Assembly: GCF_000423945.1 (NCBI RefSeq)
Contig: NZ_AUIY01000017.1
Span: 1-64,000 of the forward strand
DNA length: 64,000 nucleotides
Direction: 5' to 3'
DNA from: Butyrivibrio sp. XPD2002
GTDB lineage: Bacteria; Bacillota; Clostridia; Lachnospirales; Lachnospiraceae
Shown here: positions 45,312 to 53,943 of the stretch, in pieces
Layout: every line of letters starts with the position of its first letter
How positions within the stretch are numbered: position 1 is the stretch's first letter
The notes under the pieces: model-generated
Told to the model about the DNA's origin: nothing
What the model saw: only the letters and a program-made list of their open reading frames with translations
The model's database searches: none
Made by a program: the position numbers and the translations under genes

Positions 45312-46442
45312 TTATATAACTTTCAATGCTTCCTCTACAAGCTCGATTTCTTTTTGCTTTTCATCCTCTGTAGTTGTGACGTACAAATTCATAGTTATTC
45401 CAATATTAGAATGTCCAAGAAGCTTCTGAAGAGTTTTTGGCTTCATTCCCGCTTCAATGCATCTGGTCGCGAAAGTATGCCTTAGGATATGCATTCCAAA
45501 TGAGTTAATGTTAGCATTTTTGCATATTTTATACAATGCAGTATCATAAGTGCTATTCTTTATCGGTGTTCCCTTCCGGCAAAGGAATACAAATTCTCTC
45601 CACTCCATCGGAATCACTTTAATTGTACTATTCTTTAACTTCTGGTCTTTTAAAATCTTTATAGCTTCACTTGTTAGCGGAATTGTTCTGTATCCAGATG
45701 CACTTTTAGGCTCCCCGATTCGCCATTCCTTTGTAGAATGCCTATACTCCATAGACCGGCTAATTGTTAGCACCTTCTTTTCAAAATCAATATCTGACCA
45801 TTTTAGTCCGACAAGTTCTCCTGTTCTCAGGCCTGTCTGTAAAATGAATCTATACTGATTTTCGTAGCTCTGATCTCGTGCATACTCTAGGAAGCGTTTC
45901 TGATCAGCCTTCTCCAAGGCTCTTTTTTCTTCCGAAGGTTTTCCTATATCACTACGCACTGACTTTTTGCAAGGATTATGGATTATAATATCATTTTCCT
46001 TAGCAAACTCCAGCATATTGTATAATGCTATTCTAGTCTGATACATTGTCGATGTCTTATATCCTTCTTCAGCCATATCGCTAAATATCTTCTGGCAATG
46101 AATAGGTTTAACCTCAACAAGAAGCATTTTTCCTATAACTTTGCTGATATTATGATGATATCGCTCTCTATAATTTCTCACTGTATTGGGTCTTACCGTT
46201 TTTTCTTTTATAGAAATCCAGTAATCAAAGAAAGCATCTACCATCATTGAATTTGCTTCTGTTATGCTACTGTGCTCATCTATGTACTTCGCTTCATCAA
46301 GCCATTTCCTACATTCCTGTAGTTTCTTAAATCGCTTTACTCTCCTTTTCCCTAACTTATCTACAAAGCCTGCATTATAAAGACCATCTTTCTGCTGAGT
46401 AATACCTACACCCAGCTCTTTACCTTTTAAGTCTTTTCCCAT
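45312..46442 (-). CDS. int: Tyrosine recombinase integrase, Tn916-like
   Basis: A 376-residue site-specific integrase. An N-terminal arm-binding part (about 1-60) is followed by a SAM-like core-binding domain (70-165) and the catalytic domain with Arg206 (LRTGELVGLKWSD), His318 and Arg321 (MHILRHTFATRC), His344 (LLGHSNIGITM) and Tyr354. All five key residues are present, so it is probably active. Paired with an excisionase-like gene 82 bp upstream, it forms the recombination module of the element inserted at ychF. The start follows AAAGGAG. Confidence 0.93.
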   Translation of the reverse strand: MGKDLKGKELGVGITQQKDGLYNAGFVDKLGKRRVKRFKKLQECRKWLDEAKYIDEHSSITEANSMMVDAFFDYWISIKEKTVRPNTVRNYRERYHHNISKVIGKMLLVEVKPIHCQKIFSDMAEEGYKTSTMYQTRIALYNMLEFAKENDIIIHNPCKKSVRSDIGKPSEEKRALEKADQKRFLEYARDQSYENQYRFILQTGLRTGELVGLKWSDIDFEKKVLTISRSMEYRHSTKEWRIGEPKSASGYRTIPLTSEAIKILKDQKLKNSTIKVIPMEWREFVFLCRKGTPIKNSTYDTALYKICKNANINSFGMHILRHTFATRCIEAGMKPKTLQKLLGHSNIGITMNLYVTTTEDEKQKEIELVEEALKVI

Positions 46443-46524
46443 AATAAGCTCCTTTCGTGAAAAAGAAGCCTAAATACAGTACCTTATATAATACCATAAA
46501 TAAGCTCCTTTGTGTTACATTTAT

Positions 46525-46728
46525 TCAATCTACTTCTATGTTTTCGTTTATATACTTTTCAAATGCTTCTCTTTTAACTAGTTTTTTTCGTCCAACATAG
46601 AACACGAAAGGGCAAGATGGTTTCTTTAACAGTTCTGATAATTTATTTTGACCTATATTGCTTATCAAAGCTGCTTCATCTATAGTCAATAATATTTTTT
46701 CACTAATTCTTATATCTTTATAATTCAT
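46525..46728 (-). CDS. xis: Excisionase-like DNA-binding protein
   Basis: A 67-residue winged-helix protein resembling Tn916 Xis. The pattern KILLTIDEAALISNIGQNKL with a later GRKKLVKREAFEKYI fits the MerR-like excisionase family. Size and position just upstream of the integrase gene agree. It would bend DNA at the element end and direct excision. The start follows AGGAG. Identification rests on pattern similarity and context. Confidence 0.8.
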   Translation of the reverse strand: MNYKDIRISEKILLTIDEAALISNIGQNKLSELLKKPSCPFVFYVGRKKLVKREAFEKYINENIEVD

Positions 46729-46845
46729 AAATCAATATCTCCTAAATTATTTTTTATTTAGTAGACAATTGATTTTTTTCATCTTGATAATTATTCTTCG
46801 TTTCCGTATATTACGTCTGCAAGTACCCCTTCATCTGCGCGAGCA

Positions 46846-47397
46846 TTATAGTGAACATCCGAATTTGAAATCAGCATCAATTCTAACAATACTATTTTTC
46901 AGTTCTATAAATACCATCGGCAAACCATTGATGAATATCAAAATGTCCGGTCTGCGATAATAAACCTTACCTTGGATCCACATCTGAGACACTGCTGTAA
47001 AAGTGTTATTCTCTGGATGCTCAAAGTCTACCAGCTTAACGAAATCAAAATCTTCCTTACCATTTCTGCGAACGTTGATTTTAATATTGTTCCGGATCTG
47101 CTGATATAGCTTGTAATTCGTTGCAACGATATCTGTACCTGTATAGTCCTGTCGAAGTGTTTTAACGATGCGGTCAATATGCTCCGGAGCAATGTTCGGA
47201 TTAATCTTTTTCAGAGACTTTTCAAGCACAGCCGGAAGGACGCACTCCTTCTTTGAAGCCCGCCCGGTTCCATCATTCAAATCATCTCTCTTGCTGGGAT
47301 CAGCGTCGCAGATGATTATGTCATATTTGTATGGTTCCTCTTTCAACTCAGAGAGGATGGCCTGTTCAATATCATCTTCTGATATGAAATTACGCAT
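46846..47397 (-). pseudogene. N-terminal fragment of type I restriction subunit HsdR
   Basis: About 183 residues of HsdR, whose full length is near 1000. The HSDR_N nuclease core is intact: RRPDILIFINGLPMVFIELK holds the PD...ExK residues near the end. The frame stops five codons after FKFG; just there another frame on the same strand continues with HYNARADEGVLADVIYGN, which looks like the 3' end of a different gene. So a deletion has joined the HsdR start to unrelated sequence. The ATP-dependent translocase is missing, and no hsdM is present. It follows the HsdS fragment by 22 bp. Confidence 0.8.
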
Positions 47398-47419
47398 ATT
47401 GACGCACCTACCTTCCACA

Positions 47420-47737
47420 TTAATTGTCAAAATTTATATTCTTATATATCAACCTTTTGGCTAAACTATCCCTTTGTCTTATAAGGTTTTCATTCTCCTT
47501 TTGTAGTAGCAGTATTCTTTCTAACATTGGTTTTACCGTTTCATGAAACTCTATTATTACATCTTCGCATGGAGTCACTATCTTCAACCTAGAAAATTTA
47601 CCTTTACTCAGATTAGTCATAGTTGTCCCTGTGGCTCCAAATAATTCAATTGTTGGTTTTAAACGCTTACATGTATAGAATAGCCATTCCAAATAATCCG
47701 TATTTTTTAAAATGATAGAATTGAGCTTCCGTTGGAA
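47420..47737 (-). pseudogene. C-terminal fragment of type I specificity subunit HsdS
   Basis: The last 105 or so residues of an HsdS. The second target-recognition domain end (LFGATGTTMTNLSKGKF) and the helical spacer (LLLQKENENLIRQRDSLAKR) are clear; the hallmark GTTMTNLSK matches HsdS. Homology begins near 47730, where the opposite strand starts a different gene fragment, so a breakpoint lies there. A frame remains open farther upstream to 47941 but is only the antisense of that other gene. Confidence 0.75.
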
Positions 47738-47972
47738 AGAGGCCTGGGCTTCTCTCATTCTTCCTGAAGAAAATGTATTCCAGAGCATTACAAGAAAAGG
47801 AGAATACATTGACGGACGTCTGGACGTTATTTTAGGCGATCCCGAAGAAGTTCGCACAGTTAGCGTGCTACAGGAAGACAATACATACAAACCAACTCCA
47901 ATGTTCAACCGCACAATTTTATCTGCCATAAATAAAAGCAAGCAGGAGTACCTGCGCTCAATCGCAGTATAA
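47733..47972 (+). pseudogene. 3' fragment of an unknown gene before the DUF5688 copy
   Basis: An open plus-strand stretch with protein-like composition: ITRKGEYIDGRLDVILGDPE, then VSVLQEDNTYKPTPMFNRT and AINKSKQEYLRS. It ends 15 bp before the DUF5688 start, as in an operon. Its 5' end abuts the HsdS breakpoint and there is no ribosome site or conserved start; an ATG at 47712 is probably fortuitous. I do not recognise the family. Confidence 0.5.
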
Positions 47973-47986
47973 GGAGATTAGAGACT

Positions 47987-48463
47987 ATGAATTACGAAGA
48001 ATTTAAAAGCGAAATTAAAAGCCATATCCTGGAATACTTACCGGAATCATATTCAAATGCAGAGGTTTCCATTCATACCGTCATTAAAAACAATTCCATC
48101 CACCTCGATGGTCTCACCATAAAGAAACCTGAATCAAACATCTGCCCCAATATCTATCTCAATCAGTTCTTTGAACAATATGAGAATGGCAAGAATTTTG
48201 AAGAAATCATGCAAGCAGTAGCATCTATACGCTCAGAAAGTTGTGAGAATCCTTTCCCTGATGTGAATGATTTTACTTGTCTAGATAAAGTCAAAGACAA
48301 AATCCACGCAAAGCTGGTAAACAAATCCCGCAACGAAGAGTATCTTCAAGGAAAGCCTTTTACCGCCATAGAAGATCTCGCTGTAATCTATTACATCGAG
48401 GTCGAAAAAACCGAGAATGGAACCGCAAGCATTGTTATCACCGATAATATTCTGAATGAATAA
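47987..48463 (+). CDS. DUF5688 family protein, half length
   Basis: A 158-residue homologue of the N-terminal half of the DUF5688 protein at 19076-19996. Shared landmarks are the PNIYLNQFFEQYENGKNFEE segment, NKSRNEEYLQGKPF and AIEDLAVIYYIEV; identity is moderate. It stops right after VITDNILNE, where the full-length relative has VDNMLMKIW and continues for 130 more residues. The start follows AAGGAG, and the next gene overlaps its stop by 8 bases. It could be a truncated copy or a real short version carried by the element. Function unknown. Confidence 0.65.
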   Translation: MNYEEFKSEIKSHILEYLPESYSNAEVSIHTVIKNNSIHLDGLTIKKPESNICPNIYLNQFFEQYENGKNFEEIMQAVASIRSESCENPFPDVNDFTCLDKVKDKIHAKLVNKSRNEEYLQGKPFTAIEDLAVIYYIEVEKTENGTASIVITDNILNE

Positions 48464-48833
48464 AGTAAACTCAATAGAGGATATCCAAGAATTAAAAAAG
48501 AAGCGAAACAAGCCATGCCAAGATCATCTTGGAAATACATATCCTTCAATCAAAGATATGTGTGAACATTACAACATTTCCCCAGAGACCTTAAAGAGAA
48601 GAATCCGAGTATATCATTTGTCACTTAAGGAAGCTCTTACACGTCCTGTAAAACATACTGGTGGAATGCGATGTGAAGATCACTTAGGGCATATCTACAA
48701 AAGCAAAACTAAACTGTGCGAACATTACAATATTAGCCGCAAGCTTTTCGAATATCGGATAACTCACGGCTACACTTTGGAAGAAGCCCTTACTCTTCCT
48801 CCAAAAACAAATAAACCTGACAGGAATACCTGA
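48456..48833 (+). CDS. Two-repeat helix-turn-helix-like protein, 125 aa
   Basis: A basic 125-residue protein made of two similar segments of about 50 residues. The repeats are CQDHLGNTYPSIKDMCEHYN and CEDHLGHIYKSKTKLCEHYN, each followed by an IS-type turn and a helix (KRRIRVYHLSLKEAL; EYRITHGYTLEEAL). The arrangement resembles phage and mobile-element proteins with NUMOD/AP2-like DNA-binding repeats. The first ATG overlaps the DUF5688 stop, so translation may be coupled. A terminator hairpin overlaps its 3' end. DNA binding is inferred. Confidence 0.65.
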   Translation: MNKVNSIEDIQELKKKRNKPCQDHLGNTYPSIKDMCEHYNISPETLKRRIRVYHLSLKEALTRPVKHTGGMRCEDHLGHIYKSKTKLCEHYNISRKLFEYRITHGYTLEEALTLPPKTNKPDRNT

Positions 48834-48840
48834 CAGGTTT
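48813..48840 (+). terminator. Terminator at the end of the two-repeat gene
   Basis: AAACCTGACAGG pairs with CCTGACAGGTTT with one central mismatch and a 4-base loop, followed by TACTTTTTTC. It overlaps the stop codon region. Confidence 0.7.
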
Positions 48841-49044
48841 TACTTTTTTCTATCCATCTTCTTTTCCATTTTCTCTGTATTTAGACTTCCTCTTGGTGTT
48901 ACATTTACTGTTACAATCCAAAATCAAATATAAGGATTTATAAGCATTTTCATCCACTCCGAAATCGACCAAGCACTCTTCAAAGCCACTATTTATCAGC
49001 ATTTAAGGAAATATAAGCATTTATATGAAACCGGTAATTAATTA

Positions 49045-49229
49045 CGATTCCAAGTTTCATTTTTTATGTATCTCCTTTTAAAAATGCTTTATTTAAGCCA
49101 TTTGTTATCTCAGCTTATTGTACCGAGTACCACGCCGGGCACCATTTATCTATTATGACATAAAAATAGCCCTGACACAGCGAATATATATTACCATGTC
49201 AGGACGGATTTGTAAAAACATGCAGTGAC
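49045..49229. repeat. Copy A of the 185-bp ychF-leader repeat
   Basis: Starts with the att core (one mismatch), then a ribosome-site-like tctcctttta and about 165 bp more. It matches 53754-53938 at 180 of 185 positions by eye. It includes a minus-strand terminator-like hairpin (CCTGACA/TGTCAGG followed by TATTTTT). It marks a junction between two inserted segments. From 48841 to 49352 I see no gene. Confidence 0.9.
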
Positions 49230-49352
49230 TTTTCCGGCACAGCGCTGCATTAATTAGCGTGGAATTTTCCGCTATACTCCTCTTCAGGAGTAAATACGGC
49301 GGCAGGTTATGACTCCTGCTTTACAATCGCCCTAAGGCTACGCCGCAATTTT

Positions 49353-49859
49353 TTATAAAATAGTTACCACTGAATCAATTGGATTCCTTTTTTTATCGCT
49401 AGATACACCTTTGAAATCGCTAGCGCGAAATCCCAAATCCAGGAAACAAATAGGATAGATGTTTTCTGGCAGGTCAAAAACCTTCTGTGTTTTAAGAACA
49501 TCATTCACTCCAGCCCAACATGTATCCAATCCTATATCTGTTGCTGCCAGCATCATATGTGTTGCTGCAATAACACCATCTGTCAAATAGCTATTTCCAC
49601 CCTGAAAATTACTTGCAGCATTTTTATCGGAACATACTAGAATTACCATCGGTGCTCCATTACGGCATGGATGAACACTGTCCATCCTCTGAAGAGCTTC
49701 TCCACTTTTTAGTATATACACTCGTTGTGGTTGTTTATTAAAAGCTGTTGGTGCTAAGCGCCCCGCTTCTAGAATATATTTCACTTGATCTTCTGTTGGC
49801 TTTGTATCGCTGTACTTACGAACAGACTCTCTCTTCTGAATAACTTTATTAAATTCCAT
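49353..49859 (-). CDS. Nitroreductase-family FMN oxidoreductase
   Basis: A 168-residue flavoprotein of the nitroreductase fold. The N-terminal FMN contact is KRESVRKYSDTKPTEDQV, then LEAGRLAPTAFNKQPQRVYI, and the C-terminal LGFRAS region with GLDTCWAGVNDV. It is of the small class and reduces nitroaromatics, quinones or flavins. It stands alone between the repeat copy and the chemoreceptor gene; the start follows AAAGGAG. A decayed TetR-like gene at 53944-54171 may once have been its neighbour, but that is speculation. Confidence 0.87.
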   Translation of the reverse strand: MEFNKVIQKRESVRKYSDTKPTEDQVKYILEAGRLAPTAFNKQPQRVYILKSGEALQRMDSVHPCRNGAPMVILVCSDKNAASNFQGGNSYLTDGVIAATHMMLAATDIGLDTCWAGVNDVLKTQKVFDLPENIYPICFLDLGFRASDFKGVSSDKKRNPIDSVVTIL

Positions 49860-50198
49860 ATCTATAATCTCCTTTGCTACATTGATTCTGTTATTTAAAA
49901 GATATGTCAGTTATTCAAAAAATCCAAAACTCCACAGTAACATAGCAAATTTCATGAATCTCGTTCCTCCGGCGAATTTACTAAGTATAAGTTAAATAAC
50001 TCATCCTCAATTATACGGGATGAATTTTAAAAATGTCAGTGAAAAATTTCTTACTTTATGCACGAAGATGATGAATTCTTTGATGAGGTAGACTGATAAT
50101 AATACTCTGCATACCTCCGCTTTGCATGGTCCGGTCTTGTCCGGGCCTTTAATTCAAGGTTGCGCCGACAAGGCGCAATTTCCTCGTATTAAATAAAA
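49860..50198. other. Non-coding gap with two orphan hairpins
   Basis: No gene seen. On the plus strand GGTCCGG/CCGGGCC (50128-50147) is followed by TTTAA, and TTGCGCC/GGCGCAA (50160-50178) by TTTCC. Both look like terminators without a plus-strand gene before them. A short frame MHEDDEFFDEVD at about 50058 may be the tail of a lost gene. Confidence 0.4.
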
Positions 50199-50237
50199 AA
50201 AAGACTGTGCCCTCTTTTTTAGAAGGCACAGTCTTTT
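50199..50237 (-). terminator. Terminator of the chemoreceptor gene
   Basis: AAAAGACTGTGCC and GGCACAGTCTTTT form a 13-bp stem with a 13-base loop, followed on the minus strand by a run of T. Confidence 0.85.
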
Positions 50238-50252
50238 GACACTCACATCTTT

Positions 50253-51788
50253 TTAATTATTTAGAAGACGATTAATCTCATCAACCATGTCATTGATTGC
50301 ACTAGCCTGCTGTGCAACATGCTCAGTATTTGTAGCATTATTTCCAGCCATGGTACTGATAGCCACAAACTGCTCGTTCTCACTTCTGATACTCTCTGCG
50401 ATATTCTGGTTAATCTCAACAGTTTTTTTGATGATTTCTGACTGGCGTTTATGTGCCTCATTCATCTCTTCAATTGCATTAACCGAATCATTCAGCATTG
50501 TAGTCATTTCACTTATGTCGCCAAATACTGTCTTAAACTGTTCATTCTGTTCAGCAAGCTTATTGGCATTTATCTCAACCTGTCCTGTAATCTCTTCTAC
50601 GTTCTTCTGAACTCTTTCAATTATTGCACCAACGTCCTTAAGTGAGCTCTGCGTGTTTTCTGCAAGCTTACCAACTTCAGTTGCTACAACAGCAAATCCC
50701 TTTCCAGCATCACCCGCTCTTGCGGCCTCAATTGAAGCATTAAGAGCAAGAAGGCTTGTTGATGACGAAATTCCCTGAATAAGTTCAAGCGTTGTTCCAA
50801 TTTCTTCTACTGCCTTTAGAAGTCTGTCTGCAATATCTGTTGTAACTGCCATAGAATCAGAAACTTCAGAATTTATTCCCTGAAGATCATTTAATGATTT
50901 CTCATTTTCTTTTGACTTCTTAAGAAGGTTGTCAGATGTCTTCTCAACAGTCTCAACATTTTCTTCTACAATGCTTGCGCAATCATTAAGCTCTGACAAG
51001 TTTGCCATACTCTCATCTGCTTTATTACCAAGAATATTACTGTTTTTAACAAGCTCATCACTTGTTGCTGATAGCTCTTCTGCTGAAGCGCTCTCACTTG
51101 ATGAGATATCCAAAAGAGTTGTTCCTGCAGTTACCATCTTGGAAGATATTGAACGAACAGCATCCATAACACCTGTAACACGCCTGTTGTTCTCTTCAAG
51201 CTCATCCTTTTTGGCAGTAATCAAAAAGTGTGAAACAAAGAATAAGAACATTACAAGGCCGGCTAACGAAAGCACAAGGCCTACAACACACATGATTACA
51301 TCTGTAATAAAGAGTTCGTCTTTTACTGGCAAAAGAGCTGTGCCTCTGACAAACCATGCAATAAACATAGAAACAATACAAATACTGCCGGTAACGGACA
51401 GTAGCTTAATATCCATAAAGAATCCGATAAGTATCAGGAAGAAACATAAAAATCCCCAGAATGTTCTGGTCGGAACCATGTAAATAATGTAGTTCCACTG
51501 AAGGATAAGAACAACTGAGCAGAAAATCTTTCCTATTTGAAGTTTTCCATCTTTTAAATATCCATCTTCATCAAATGAAGACTTAAGAATCAGCATTCCT
51601 GTAATAAAGAAACACACATCCATGATACCGAAAATTATTACTGCGATCCAAGGGATAACCTGATAAAAGCCAATTGTCTTTTCTACTATGAACATTGCTG
51701 TAGCAAACATACAGGCCGATACCAGTGCAGTAATACCCCATTTAAAAACCGCAGACAGGTATACTTCAAAAGCAGATTTTTTATTCAT
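50253..51788 (-). CDS. Methyl-accepting chemotaxis protein
   Basis: A 511-residue chemoreceptor. The N-terminal 200 residues hold about six membrane helices without a large periplasmic sensor, so it may sense membrane state or use an intramembrane input. The cytoplasmic part is a long coiled coil with the hairpin tip [20 protein letters not shown] near residue 350 and [14 protein letters not shown] after it, which contacts CheA and CheW. The [11 protein letters not shown] and [11 protein letters not shown] helices carry possible methylation sites. The start follows AGGAGG. No che genes are adjacent. It lies between two copies of the ychF leader, thus probably in acquired DNA. Confidence 0.9.
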   Translation of the reverse strand: MNKKSAFEVYLSAVFKWGITALVSACMFATAMFIVEKTIGFYQVIPWIAVIIFGIMDVCFFITGMLILKSSFDEDGYLKDGKLQIGKIFCSVVLILQWNYIIYMVPTRTFWGFLCFFLILIGFFMDIKLLSVTGSICIVSMFIAWFVRGTALLPVKDELFITDVIMCVVGLVLSLAGLVMFLFFVSHFLITAKKDELEENNRRVTGVMDAVRSISSKMVTAGTTLLDISSSESASAEELSATSDELVKNSNILGNKADESMANLSELNDCASIVEENVETVEKTSDNLLKKSKENEKSLNDLQGINSEVSDSMAVTTDIADRLLKAVEEIGTTLELIQGISSSTSLLALNASIEAARAGDAGKGFAVVATEVGKLAENTQSSLKDVGAIIERVQKNVEEITGQVEINANKLAEQNEQFKTVFGDISEMTTMLNDSVNAIEEMNEAHKRQSEIIKKTVEINQNIAESIRSENEQFVAISTMAGNNATNTEHVAQQASAINDMVDEINRLLNN

Positions 51789-52183
51789 TGATAATTACCT
51801 CCTGAGATAAATGGTTTATGTTAACTAGATTGTCACAACTATTTTACTAAATTCCGCAAATTCTCATAAGAAAATATCTCTGAAATTATTATTAAAAATC
51901 TCTGCGTTGAAATGAATTATTTATTTCACCTTGTATTACTCTCCTTTCTAAAAATAAAAATATGGTTGATAGTTTCGTTATGCCCTTTTCCATGTGCACC
52001 TGATTTTGGACATAAAAATAGACCAGTAAGTATCGGACGTCTCCGACCTTTGCTGGTCTATGTAAAGATATTTTGGGTATTCAAAGTTTTTGAGGGTCAA
52101 TCATTTTGAGGGTCTAGTTTGAGGGGCTGGTTTGAGGGGCTGGTTTGAGGGTCTCTTGTGATAATAAACAAAACCAGGGTTAA
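51789..52183. other. Non-coding gap with hairpins and GAGGG repeats
   Basis: No gene seen. ATAGACCAG/CTGGTCTAT (52018-52061, with an inner TCGGA/TCCGA stem) is followed on the minus strand by TTTTTATG. TTTGAGGG begins at 52089, 52105, 52118, 52131 and 52144, the last four at 13-bp steps. A third hairpin, AACCAGG/CCTGGTT (52172-52212), ends the next gene. Confidence 0.7.
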
Positions 52184-52212
52184 TCAGTTATTGAAACTGT
52201 CTAATCCTGGTT
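52172..52212 (-). terminator. Hairpin overlapping the end of the McrB-like fragment
   Basis: AACCAGG pairs with CCTGGTT (with TTA/TAA inside), followed on the minus strand by TTGTTTATT. It overlaps the stop codon at 52184. Confidence 0.6.
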
Positions 52213-52681
52213 CTTTTAATGTAGGGATCATTCCCCTGCACTTCCTACTTGCTCTATTCGAAGAGTCATCTTGCTTTGCAAGCTTAATAGCACTCTCAAA
52301 AACAGTCCACAAGTTCTGAATGTCACTATCATTTTTACGCTCATCACCTTCAAAAGCATAAAAAGTAGCCATCATATTATTAAGAACGGGAATACCATCA
52401 AAGTCATGTGGAACTTCTGCACTAATAGAAAATTCCTTTGCAATTCCTCCTAAAATGGAAATTCGATTATCATTAGTAATGCCTTTATTAAACAATCCAA
52501 AAATAGTAAATGGATCTATGTCTTCCGGTATACCGTTTGCTTCTAGTTTAGGAAGCTTCATTTCGATGCTATCATAAACTTTTACAATTTTACCTATAAG
52601 TTCTTTTCTGTTGTTCCTATACTCAAGAAGCTTTGATGCAAACTCCTCGTAATAATCTACCCATTTGAATTGTTCTGTCAT
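52184..52681 (-). pseudogene. N-terminal fragment of an McrB-like restriction protein
   Basis: A 165-residue protein that matches the N-terminal domain of AAA restriction proteins related to McrB: FKWVDYYEEFASKLLEYRNN, IEMKLPKLEANGIPEDIDPF, FGLFNKGITNDNRI and GIPVLNNMMATFYAFEGDE. Homology ends near NLWTVFESAIKLA (about residue 135); the last 30 residues lead into the terminator hairpin. The GTPase/AAA motor is missing, so it is most likely a relic, though a stand-alone domain is possible. The start has a weak GAGTG upstream. It is 63 bp after another truncated gene. Confidence 0.65.
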
Positions 52682-52744
52682 AATAGCACTCTTTTTCCAC
52701 TTTCCTTACCATTTAATATTTTTTAATTTCTAATTCTGGTTTAA

Positions 52745-53548
52745 TTACTCAATAACCTTCCAATATCCACCTTTAGTTTTACCAACCCTCTCAATAAAAC
52801 CATTATTTCTCAAATACGCAATATTATTATCAATGGCTGTAGTGCTTATACCTATTATTTCTGAAAGCTCGTGTTTTGTTACATATGGATTCTGCTCAAT
52901 TTCCAGTAGTATTGTCTGCCTTCTGGGATTTAATATGGGTCTATCCACATCGGAATTACCAACTTTTTTACCAACCTTTTTACCAACCTTTTTACCAACT
53001 TCATTAAGCCTGTTAAACGGAATCGTAACCACAATTGAATTTTCTCTAAAGGTAATGGCATCCTTGCCATATGTGTCAATAATGGTAGGAACTCCTCTTC
53101 CAGACTTTTCACTTATATGCAGTTGCAAGAATATCTCAGATAATTTCTCATTAACCGGAACAGACTCACCAAGATAAAACCCTTCCATTGTCTGTGCCGG
53201 TGCCAACGTTCCTCTGGATAATATTTCGATTCTATCAGAATAAACTGAAATCATCGGTTCATTTCCGGACGCCCAATAATTATGAAGTACTGCATTAATA
53301 ATAGCCTCGCGAAATGCTTTGTTATCAAACAAAGGTACTTCTTTGCGTTCAACGACTCTGTCTGTTTCATCCGCTTGTATAATATTCAAAACATCTCCAT
53401 ACTGGAGCAAACTATCCAACGAATAAAGAATACAATTATTGCCAAATTCTCGAACAGAAAACAAAGGCGCACTCTTCGTTTTTCCCTCAAATATTGAAAC
53501 TCTGAGCGGTATATGAGAATTATCTGATAGAAGCTGGGCAAGGCTCAT
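52745..53548 (-). pseudogene. Truncated COG2865-type ATP-binding regulator
   Basis: The C-terminal 267 residues of a protein of the AlbA_2/HATPase (COG2865) family, normally about 450-480 residues. Present are VVERKEVPLFDNKAFREAII, LHNYWASGNEPMISVYSDRI and EKSGRGVPTII, then a winged helix at the C-terminus (QNPYVTKHELSEIIGISTTA). The N-terminal AlbA_2 domain is absent and no ribosome site precedes the ATG. Between the domains a VGKK motif is repeated, encoded by a 12-bp tandem repeat at 52956-53003. Probably non-functional. Confidence 0.7.
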
Positions 53549-53753
53549 TTTGGGAAGTAACTATTATTATCACTTACTTATCATCATGGCCAGGTCTGCC
53601 GAACTACGCCAGTACTTACGCCACCTCTACGCCAATATTTTATATTTTTTTATGAAGATATGGGAATTTGTGTGAAATCTATGATATGTGGGAATTCCGA
53701 AATAATAAGGCTTAAGAACTTATGGAGAGATACGTGAAATCAGGCACTGACGC

Positions 53754-53938
53754 CGATTCCTAGTTTCATTTTTTATGTATCTCCTTTTAAAAATGCTTTA
53801 TTTAAGCCATTTGTTATCTCAGCTTATTGTACCGAGTACCACGCCGGGCACCATTTATCTATTATGACATAAAAATAGTCCTGACACAGCGAATATATAT
53901 TACCATATCAGGACGGATTTGTAAAAACGTGTAGTGAC
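53754..53938. repeat. Copy B of the 185-bp ychF-leader repeat (attR-like)
   Basis: Begins with the exact att core CGATTCCTAGTTTCAT and is about 97% identical to 49045-49229 over its full length. Being next to chromosomal-type genes, it is probably the original ychF leader, now 8.6 kb from ychF. Confidence 0.88.
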
Positions 53939-53943
53939 AACTT

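Noticed and set aside
47712..47941. Upstream half of the frame containing the HsdS fragment as a real protein
   Set aside because: It is antisense to a better protein-like frame on the plus strand, and HsdS similarity begins only near 47730.
49230..49352. Gene remnant between the leader repeat and the nitroreductase gene
   Set aside because: Only small hairpins such as TACTCC/GGAGTA are seen; no frame with protein-like content.
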